This document shows, piece by piece, positions 1-4,953 of a stretch of DNA of 6,299 bases (the first letter of the stretch is position 1; every line of letters starts with the position of its first letter). Where the stretch lies: contig JAIUYC010000255.1 of NCBI GenBank assembly GCA_020216575.1, forward strand, positions 1 through 6,299. The letters are read 5' to 3'. The position numbers and the translations under genes were made by a program. Origin of the DNA: Coleofasciculus sp. S288. Lineage in GTDB: Bacteria; Cyanobacteriota; Cyanobacteriia; Cyanobacteriales; Coleofasciculaceae. The notes below the pieces were generated by a model. That model saw nothing but the letters and a program-made list of their open reading frames with translations, was not told the origin of the DNA and searched no databases.

Positions 1-1
1 T

Positions 2-67
2 TGCGTAAATCCTGTCTTGACGATCGCACTGCTCGTTGGGTATATTGCAGTAGAACATTTGTTCTAA
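2..67 (+). CDS. possible C-terminal end of a membrane protein (partial)
   Basis: This frame is open from the left edge to a TAA at 65-67 and reads CVNPVLTIALLVGYIAVEHLF. The middle is a run of hydrophobic residues long enough for most of a membrane helix, followed by a short polar tail. That composition fits the end of an inner-membrane protein better than random reading. Only 21 codons are visible, so the family cannot be named, and the other plus-strand frame is also open here. The stop codon overlaps a palindrome at 51-66. Confidence 0.3.
   Translation, partial: CVNPVLTIALLVGYIAVEHLF
51..66. promoter_or_regulatory. LexA-box-like palindrome
   Basis: TAGAACA and TGTTCTA form perfect 7-bp arms around TT. 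The inner 14 bases (52-65) match the published cyanobacterial LexA consensus RGTACNNNDGTWCB with one mismatch, and they contain the GAAC-N4-GTTC core of Gram-positive SOS boxes. A possible sigma-70 promoter lies just upstream: TTGACG at 17-22 and TATATT at 41-46, with an 18-bp spacer. The next confident start codon is about 350 bp away, and the site may instead lie at the end of a gene entering from the left, so a regulatory role is weakly supported. Confidence 0.25.
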
Positions 68-411
68 TTCAGAATAATCCCTTAAATCATGGTAAACACC
101 CTGTTATGGGAGCCTCTAACGAACGCGATTCGCTAACGCGATAGCTCCGCTTCACGCATCCGTTATGGATGAAAGAAACTACTCCCCAGCTCCCTGTGTT
201 CCCCCTGCGAGTTTCTTGAGAGGGCTTTGTTCACCTTGCTGGTTCCTGCATTAGTCAACGTCTGGAAAGTGCATGCCAACAGGTGTAGCTAAGCAAAGCA
301 GGTAGGCGCAAAAAGTCCTTTAAGGCGTCAGTTGAGAAATAGCCGACGCCAGATTTCAAGTAGCCATGCTCCGTTCAATTGTAAGTTAAATAGTCCGTAG
401 AGAGAACAATT
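68..411. other. gene-free stretch with short repeats
   Basis: No frame here looks like a gene; all are broken by stops within a few dozen codons. It holds the octamer AACGCGAT twice (122-129 and 135-142). A small hairpin follows (CATCC 157-161, GGATG 167-171). There is a C-rich tract at about 181-206 and an inverted pair GGCGTC/GACGCC (324-329 and 345-350). The first part resembles the short GCGAT-rich dispersed repeats of filamentous cyanobacteria. I found no convincing -35/-10 pair directly before the gene at 412. Confidence 0.45.
399..404 (+). promoter_or_regulatory. ribosome binding site for the first coiled-coil gene
   Basis: AGAGAG lies 7 bases before the ATG at 412. It is a modest match to the anti-Shine-Dalgarno sequence and supports this start. 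Confidence 0.5.
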
Positions 412-1413
412 ATGGTTGCAACAAAAGACAGCAAAGACCAGATTTTAAAAGCATTTCAGCAAATCCTTTCAGATCGAAAAAAAATTGATTCAAAAATAGC
501 AACTAAAGAAGAAGAGGCAGAGAAGGAAAAAAACAAACAAGTTCTGGACGTTGCATCAACTTATACCATTGACAGCATTGTTAAAGGTTTAGCTGACCTG
601 CAACTAGAGTTTGGTAACATTGTTAATGGACTGGCAGAAAAATTATCTACAGAAGTTTCCAAATTAGACGAACTAAAGCGTGCCATTGATATTGAAACTC
701 AACATTTGCAAGAACTTCAGCAAATTAGAGTCGTCGCTGATGCCCTACATATCCTCACTCAAGAACATCAAGAAACTCTCAAAACCTTAGAGCAAAATGC
801 AGCCAATCAGCGAGAGTCCACAGAAAAAGATATGGCTGAAAAACGTAAGCTTTGGGAAAAAGAAAAAGCAGAATTTGAGAGTGGAATTCAAGAGCAAAAC
901 GAATTATCCCAAAAAGAACGACAACAGCAGGAAGCTGACTACCAATACGAATTAGAACGCAAGCGTAAAATTGAAACAGACGAATACGAAGAACTGAAAC
1001 GCAATCAGGAAAGAGAACTGCAAGAAGCGAATCAAGAAAAAGAAAAGCAATGGTCTGAACGAGAAAAAATGATCACAGAACGTCAGCCTCTCTTTGAGGA
1101 GTATCAACAGAAAGTAGAAGCTTTCCCTGCCGAACTTGAAGAAGCTGTAAAAAAAGCCAGAGAAGAGGCGATTAAAGAAGTTCACCAAGACGCTAAAGTG
1201 AAAGCAGAATTGCTTGAGAAAGAGTGGGAAGCAACCAAACAGGGCTATGAATTTAATATTCAGTCTCTAGAGCAGACAATTCAAAAACAAGTCGAACAAA
1301 TTGAAAGCCTATCTGCTCAATTACAAGAAACAATGAAACAGTCCCAATCGCTCGCATTGAAAGCTTTTGATAATTCCTCAAACGCATCTCATCTAGAGAG
1401 AGTTAAAAGCTAA
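412..1413 (+). CDS. coiled-coil protein, first of a tandem paralogous pair
   Basis: The 333-residue protein is dominated by Glu, Lys and Gln. It has no cysteine, signal peptide or membrane segment, so it is probably cytoplasmic. Its N-terminus has the short motif DQILKA (9-14), followed by a lysine/glutamate-rich stretch. The most distinctive block is YTIDSIVKGLADLQLEFG at 51-68. From about 75 to 310 it reads as almost continuous coiled coil, with landmarks WEKEKAEF (148-155), YQYELERKRK (177-186), EKQWSEREK (211-219) and SLEQTIQKQ (285-293). The tail after about 315 is Ser/Asn-rich. The ATG follows the purine-rich AGAGAG (399-404), and an in-frame TAG at 391-393 limits earlier starts. I recall similar cyanobacterial proteins described only as hypothetical or as myosin/SMC-like; such labels reflect coiled-coil composition, and no ATPase motif is present. 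Function unknown; a structural or filament role is inference. Confidence 0.9.
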   Translation: MVATKDSKDQILKAFQQILSDRKKIDSKIATKEEEAEKEKNKQVLDVASTYTIDSIVKGLADLQLEFGNIVNGLAEKLSTEVSKLDELKRAIDIETQHLQELQQIRVVADALHILTQEHQETLKTLEQNAANQRESTEKDMAEKRKLWEKEKAEFESGIQEQNELSQKERQQQEADYQYELERKRKIETDEYEELKRNQERELQEANQEKEKQWSEREKMITERQPLFEEYQQKVEAFPAELEEAVKKAREEAIKEVHQDAKVKAELLEKEWEATKQGYEFNIQSLEQTIQKQVEQIESLSAQLQETMKQSQSLALKAFDNSSNASHLERVKS

Positions 1414-1436
1414 CAACCCCTATTCATTAACCAATC

Positions 1437-1441
1437 AGAGG
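1437..1441 (+). promoter_or_regulatory. ribosome binding site for the second coiled-coil gene
   Basis: AGAGG sits 8 bases before the ATG at 1450, separated by a T-rich spacer. The second gene therefore has its own translation start within the 36-base gap. Confidence 0.6.
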
Positions 1442-1449
1442 TTCTTTTT

Positions 1450-2538
1450 ATGGCAAGTAAACCCAGCGAAAAAAATACTAAAGCACAGATTCTAGAGGCT
1501 TATGATACATTGCTGGAGGAGCGAAAGGCATTGGAGGTACAGGTCAAGCAGCTTCAGAAAGAACAAAAAAATAAACCCCCTGTTGTCTCAGATAAAAATA
1601 ATCATCAATCCAGCACAGCCATGAATCAACAGCCTGCTGTTCAAGACAAAATGATTTATACGATTGACAGTCTTGTGAAGCTCCAATTAGGCTTTGGTAG
1701 TGCTGTTAGTGAATTATCCGAGAGACTCACTTCAGAAGCAGCGAAGCTGGAAGAATTACAACGTTCTGTAACTGAGGAAACTCAGCAACTTAAAGAACTC
1801 CACGATGTAGAAGATATTAAAGAGGACACGCTGGATAGTTTAATTCAAACCTACGAAGACAACTCGAAAGCTTTTCAGGAAGAAATTAACCAAAGCCGCG
1901 AAGCCTTGGATCAAGAGATTCAGGAGTTGAAGAAAGCTTGGGAAAAAGAGCAAGAGGAACACAAGCGTCAAATCAAAGAACGGAACGACGAACAGAGTAA
2001 AATTCGCCAGCGAGATGCCCAAGAGTACGACTACGAGCTGGCGCTGCGTCGCAGTTTAGATAACGAGGCTTACGAACAGCAGCAAAAAAGCTTGTACAAG
2101 CAACTAGAAGAAACCAAGCAAACGCAGGAGAAACAGTGGACTGAACGAGAAAAAGCGATCGCAGAACGCGAACAAAAATTTGAAGAACTGAAAACCAAGG
2201 TAGAAGCCTTCGAGAAGGAAAAGGAAGCAGCAATCAAAAAGGCAAAAGAAGAGGGCAAAGGCATTGCCAACTACCAAGTCAAGGTTAAGGCAGATTTGCA
2301 GAACAAGGAAATAGACGGGAATAAGCGCTTCTACGAACTGAGGGTTCACTCCCTGGAACAGACGATTCAAAATCAGGAAGCACGGATTCAACACCTCTCG
2401 AAGCAGCTGGATGCCGCACTCAAGCAAGTTCAGGATTTAGCGGTTAAGGCAATCGAAGGGGCTTCCAATGTCAGCTCCTATCAGGCGTTCAAGGAAATCG
2501 CCATGGAGCAAGCAAAAGCGCAAACGAAAGCGAAGTAA
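1450..2538 (+). CDS. coiled-coil protein, second of a tandem paralogous pair
   Basis: The 362-residue protein is a diverged paralog of the gene 36 bp upstream. Matching blocks come in the same order: KAQILEA (11-17), YTIDSLVKLQLGFG (70-83), WEKEQEE (164-170), YDYELALRR (193-201), EKQWTEREKAIAER (227-240), KVEAFEKEKEAAIKKA (250-265) and SLEQTIQNQ (301-309). Two differences stand out. Residues 41-68 form a Pro/Asn/Gln/Ser-rich linker that lengthens the spacer before the conserved block. The block itself lacks the four residues GLAD found in the neighbour. The C-terminus ends in a lysine-rich AKAQTKAK tail. There is no cysteine, signal peptide or membrane helix. The spacing suggests co-transcription with the upstream gene. 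Function unknown; hetero-oligomerisation with the neighbour is the simplest guess. Confidence 0.9.
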   Translation: MASKPSEKNTKAQILEAYDTLLEERKALEVQVKQLQKEQKNKPPVVSDKNNHQSSTAMNQQPAVQDKMIYTIDSLVKLQLGFGSAVSELSERLTSEAAKLEELQRSVTEETQQLKELHDVEDIKEDTLDSLIQTYEDNSKAFQEEINQSREALDQEIQELKKAWEKEQEEHKRQIKERNDEQSKIRQRDAQEYDYELALRRSLDNEAYEQQQKSLYKQLEETKQTQEKQWTEREKAIAEREQKFEELKTKVEAFEKEKEAAIKKAKEEGKGIANYQVKVKADLQNKEIDGNKRFYELRVHSLEQTIQNQEARIQHLSKQLDAALKQVQDLAVKAIEGASNVSSYQAFKEIAMEQAKAQTKAK

Positions 2539-2546
2539 TGTTTGGG

Positions 2547-2569
2547 TGCAGCATTGGCTCGAAGCTGCA
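2547..2569. repeat. small hairpin just after the coiled-coil gene pair
   Basis: TGCAGC (2547-2552) and GCTGCA (2564-2569) are perfect 6-bp arms around an 11-base loop, 8 bases after the stop codon at 2538. No T tract follows, so it is a poor intrinsic terminator. It might stabilise the mRNA end. Confidence 0.3.
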
Positions 2570-2574
2570 AGATA

Positions 2575-2682
2575 TATAGCGGTTCTCTCTCATGTGAGGT
2601 ACAACACGCTCCCCCTAAATCCCCCTTCAAAAGGGGGACTTGAAGCTCAATAATGTACCTCACTAGGCTAGGAAATGCTATA
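2575..2682. repeat. MITE-like element with imperfect terminal inverted repeats
   Basis: The 28-bp ends at 2575-2602 and 2655-2682 are inverted copies matching at 19 of 28 positions. The outer TATAGC and the inner TGAGGTAC are exact. Between them is a tight hairpin, CCCCCTT (2621-2627) with AAGGGGG (2631-2637) around loop CAA, preceded by CCCCCTAAAT. C5/G5 hairpins of this type are dispersed through many filamentous cyanobacterial genomes. The 108-bp unit has no coding capacity, so it would have to be moved by enzymes elsewhere. No clear target-site duplication was recognised. Confidence 0.5.
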
Positions 2683-2712
2683 GCGAGGCTAAATGAAACG
2701 TGAAACCTTCTT

Positions 2713-2731
2713 GTTCCCGTTCCCTGTTCCC
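2713..2731. repeat. GTTCCC short tandem repeat
   Basis: GTTCCC occurs three times (2713-2718, 2719-2724, 2726-2731), the last after one extra T. It is followed by a C/T-rich run. Such tracts are typical non-coding repeats of filamentous cyanobacteria. Confidence 0.6.
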
Positions 2732-2773
2732 TCTCCTCGCCCGTATGTTCACGAATCAAATAGACTGGCTATA

Positions 2774-2835
2774 TAAGTAAAACTGACGTTATGAGGACTG
2801 AGGCATTACCTCATAACGTCAGCTAGAGTTACTTA
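2774..2835. repeat. perfect 14-bp inverted repeat between convergent genes
   Basis: CTGACGTTATGAGG (2783-2796) pairs exactly with CCTCATAACGTCAG (2809-2822) around a 12-base loop. A second outer pair, TAAGTAA (2774-2780) with TTACTTA (2829-2835), could extend the structure after a small internal loop. It lies between the ends of the coiled-coil gene pair and the lipid kinase gene, where a bidirectional terminator would fit. The flanks lack a clear T run, so a protein-binding or repeat origin is also possible. Confidence 0.6.
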
Positions 2836-2954
2836 AACTTGCGATGCTTTACTCCAATTGTCTTCCTTCTTCAAAGCTCATCGCCTCAGCCAAAAAACTT
2901 AATCTTTTACGCCAATTAGCTGATTCGCATTTGCGAACCTCGTGACACTTCTTT

Positions 2955-3857
2955 TTAACCAGGAAGCACGGGCAAATTCGGGACAAAAACGGTTACAGCT
3001 TTAGGGACAAGGCGAAATTTAGCTGGCGTGTGAGTTACAAGTTCACCATCGGCATTCACGGGTTGAGCTCTACCTGTATAGATTTCAAATTCTTTGCCCT
3101 GAAGAGTACGCACACCCTGCCACTCTGCCTGCTTTCCCTGCCACATGGCTGGTAGCAACAGAATAATCTGCCACCAGCGCCGATATTCCAGACTGTACAG
3201 ATCCAAGCGTTCGTCATTAATGGCAGCATCATCAGCCACTGCCATGCCGCCACCATAATATCGTCCGTTTCCCACAGCAATTTGTACTGTTCTGACCCGA
3301 ATGGACTTGTCACCCAGACAAATCTCTGCCCGAAATGGTCGAGCTTTCCAAATCACTTTCAGTGCCGTAACCGCATAAGCCAAAACCCCCCAACGGCGCT
3401 TGGCTTCTTTGTTCAGTTGCCTGGTAATTTCCACACTAAGTCCCAGGCTGGCGACATTAGAGAAGTACTTATGATTCACTTGACCGAGATCGATGCGCTC
3501 CTGATGACCCATTGCAATAATCTGGCACGCTTCTGGAATGGACTGGGGAATTTTGAGGGTACGGGCGAGATCGTTGGCAGTTCCCAGAGGTAAAATTCCT
3601 ATAGGTAGCTGAGTGTCCACCAATCCTTCTAAAGCTGCATTTAGCGTACCATCACCCCCACCAATAATCACCAAGTCAACGCGATCGCAATAACGACGGA
3701 TAATGTCCGGCAACTGCTGGGGCTGCTCAGTTGACTCCTCAAACAGCTCAAAGCCTAGCGCTTGCAACTGATTGACCACTTGAAAAAACGTCTTTTGTCC
3801 CTTTCGAGAGTGGCGATTCACCAGCAACAGCGCTCGCTGACTTGTGCTGTGCTTCAT
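2955..3857 (-). CDS. lipid kinase of the YegS/diacylglycerol kinase family
   Basis: The 300-residue protein has full length for the YegS/BmrU/DgkB-type family of soluble, peripheral-membrane kinases. These use ATP to phosphorylate a lipid hydroxyl, for example diacylglycerol to phosphatidic acid. The N-terminal catalytic domain shows VNRHSRKG (13-20), the nucleotide-binding VIIGGGDGTLN (63-73, with GGDGT) and IGILPLGTANDLAR (86-99). The linker to the C-terminal beta-sandwich domain carries SNVASLGLSVEI (133-144). The second domain has GNGRYYGGGM (196-205), DERLDLY (215-221) and NADGE (268-272), all typical of the family. No key motif is missing. The exact lipid cannot be read from sequence. 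The ATG at 3857 gives the expected N-terminus, but no strong Shine-Dalgarno sequence precedes it. It converges on the coiled-coil pair and has no obvious operon partner here. Confidence 0.93.
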   Translation of the reverse strand: MKHSTSQRALLLVNRHSRKGQKTFFQVVNQLQALGFELFEESTEQPQQLPDIIRRYCDRVDLVIIGGGDGTLNAALEGLVDTQLPIGILPLGTANDLARTLKIPQSIPEACQIIAMGHQERIDLGQVNHKYFSNVASLGLSVEITRQLNKEAKRRWGVLAYAVTALKVIWKARPFRAEICLGDKSIRVRTVQIAVGNGRYYGGGMAVADDAAINDERLDLYSLEYRRWWQIILLLPAMWQGKQAEWQGVRTLQGKEFEIYTGRAQPVNADGELVTHTPAKFRLVPKAVTVFVPNLPVLPG

Positions 3858-3903
3858 ACCCAGTGGTGTTCAAACGTATCATTAACCTGCTTCCAAAGTA
3901 GGG

Positions 3904-3921
3904 GGAGCCGGAGGAGCCGGA
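3904..3921. repeat. 9-bp tandem duplication in a G-rich tract
   Basis: GGAGCCGGA is repeated exactly, head to tail (3904-3912, 3913-3921), within a purine-rich run that continues to about 3935. It lies upstream of the minus-strand lipid kinase. Similar GGAGCCGG runs are common non-coding repeats in filamentous cyanobacteria. Confidence 0.55.
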
Positions 3922-4033
3922 GAGGTTGAGGGAGTAATGGATTTGATCGCAACTTAGTCTCATCTTTATTGAGAGTACTGCGCTCATCGTCACAAACTCT
4001 TCCTCGAAAAAACTCTCCCTGTAGAAGTAACTA

Positions 4034-4080
4034 GGTAATAGGGAATGGGGAATCGGTGAGTTTCACAATTACCAATTACC
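4034..4080. repeat. imperfect inverted repeat (GGTAAT / ATTACC type)
   Basis: Bases 4034-4048 and 4066-4080 are inverted copies matching at 12 of 15 positions. The left arm includes GGTAAT and GGGAATGG; the right arm has ATTACC twice. It resembles the short GGTAAT-type repeats scattered through cyanobacterial intergenic DNA. The repeat ends only a few bases before the recognisable tnpB reading frame, so it may mark the point where the transposon's left part was lost. Confidence 0.5.
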
Positions 4081-4088
4081 AAAAATAA

Positions 4089-4922
4089 TGCGTTGAAGGA
4101 ATTGGCAAGCTGAAACTCAAGGGGACGTGGAATTTAAACTTCTATCAGTTAGACCAGATAAAACGAGTTAGGTTGGTGCGTCGGGCTGATGGCTACTATG
4201 TGCAGTTCTTGGTAAATGCTAGCAACAAGGTAGACACAGAGCTGACGGGTAAGATGGTCGGATTAGATGTAGGAATTAAAGAGTTCTACACCGATTCCAA
4301 TGGTCATACCGAACCAAATCCTAAGTTTTATCGGACGGGCTCCAAACGGCTGAAGTTTAGACAACGGCGTGTTTCTCGTAAAAAGAAAGGCTCTACTAAC
4401 CGAAAGAAAGCCATTAATAGGCTAGGGCGAGTACACCTCAAAATAAGTAGGCAACGTGAAGAACATGCTAAGAGAATGGCGCGTTGCGTAATCCAATCTA
4501 ACGATCTGGTCGCCTATGAAGATTTGAGGATTAAAAACTTAGTCAAAAACCATTGTCTCGCCAAATCGATTAATGATGCAGGTTGGTATCAGTTTAGGAA
4601 ATGGTTAGAGTATTTCGGGGTCAAGTTTGACAAGATAACTGTTGCGGTTAATCCTGCCTATACCTCCCAAGAATGCTCTAACTGTGGCACTTTAGTTAAG
4701 AAGTCTCTATCCATGAGAACTCACACTTGCCAGTGCGGGTTTGTTCTGGATCGGGATTGGAATGCCGCCATTAATATCCTGAAATTAGCCTTGAGTACCA
4801 CAGGGCATGTGGGAACTTGGGTTCAAGACCCGAACGCTTTGGGAGATTCGACCTCTACTTTGATTGGAGAAATCCTGTTAAAGCAAGTTGGGTCTGTGAA
4901 CAAAGAATCTCCGTGGCTTTAG
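4089..4922 (+). pseudogene. tnpB: N-terminally truncated TnpB (OrfB) RNA-guided nuclease
   Basis: TnpB proteins are omega-RNA-guided DNA nucleases that help IS200/IS605 elements persist. Homology begins right after TAA 4086-4088 with VEGIGKLKLKGTW and continues through IKRVRLVRRADGYYVQF, the strand leading into the RuvC domain. A TTG at 4173 could give a 249-residue product. In that numbering the RuvC residues are Asp32 (GLDVG), Glu116 (AYEDL) and Asp195 (LDRDWNAA, with Asp193 beside it). The zinc finger is Cys168, Cys171, Cys186 and Cys188. All are intact and the frame is clean to the TAG. What is missing is the family's N-terminal wedge/recognition region, probably more than 100 residues, which contacts RNA and the target-adjacent motif. 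Without it nuclease function is unlikely. The clean frame suggests a recent deletion or some retained selection. No start with a good ribosome binding site was seen. Confidence 0.85.
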
Positions 4923-4953
4923 CCCGGAGAGTGTCAATTAAAATTCATAGCGA
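4800..4953 (+). ncRNA. candidate omega-RNA (reRNA) at the tnpB 3' end
   Basis: In IS200/IS605 systems the guide RNA scaffold comes from the 3' end of tnpB and the right end, and the guide is the flanking DNA just past the element. Here the 3' end, hairpin and TCAA end are preserved, so the scaffold could still be made. The guide would begin at 4938 (TTAAAATTCATAGCGA) and would be antisense to the last codons of the transporter gene. The 5' limit is a guess, and no promoter was identified. Confidence 0.3.
4908..4930. repeat. right-end hairpin of the IS remnant
   Basis: TCTCCG (4908-4913) pairs with CGGAGA (4925-4930). After a bulged T, GGC (4915-4917) pairs with GCC (4922-4924) around loop TTTA, and the tnpB stop codon TAG (4920-4922) overlaps the loop and stem. 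This is the subterminal hairpin expected near an IS200/IS605 right end. Read on the minus strand it lies just past the transporter stop codon, so it could also help end that transcript, although no clear T run follows. Confidence 0.7.

Larger units (their letters stand above)
4089..4937 (+). mobile_element. IS200/IS605-family (IS1341-like) remnant, left end missing
   Basis: The segment holds a tnpB without a tnpA (Y1 transposase). The right end is recognisable: a hairpin at 4908-4930 followed by GTGTCAA ending at 4937. TCAA matches the right cleavage-site sequence known for IS608 and is common at ends of related cyanobacterial elements. At the left, TnpB-like translation starts right after an in-frame TAA at 4086-4088, with no left-end hairpin seen. 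The element therefore appears to be a 5'-deleted copy that cannot move by itself. Confidence 0.7.

Noticed and set aside
200..411. Remnant of a decayed gene before the coiled-coil pair
   Set aside because: One plus frame reads protein-like in pieces but has several stops in about 70 codons, and no family could be recognised.
952..1188. Minus-strand open frame rich in Phe and Leu inside the first coiled-coil gene
   Set aside because: It is the antisense of GAA/AAA-rich codons and is not a membrane protein gene.
1973..2427. Several minus-strand open frames inside the second coiled-coil gene
   Set aside because: They are Phe/Leu/Ser-rich readings opposite a Glu/Lys/Gln-rich coding strand, overlap each other, and lack family motifs. 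The plus-strand gene explains the region.
2468..2759. Open frames on both strands across the end of the second coiled-coil gene and the gap
   Set aside because: They read through the MITE-like repeat and the GTTCCC tract, with no plausible ribosome binding site or family pattern.
3900..3935. CRISPR-like or satellite array
   Set aside because: There are only two exact 9-bp units with no spacers; it is a short low-complexity tract.
3748..3993. Minus-strand 81-codon frame over the start of the lipid kinase
   Set aside because: It overlaps the conserved N-terminus of the kinase in another frame and extends into a G-rich repeat.
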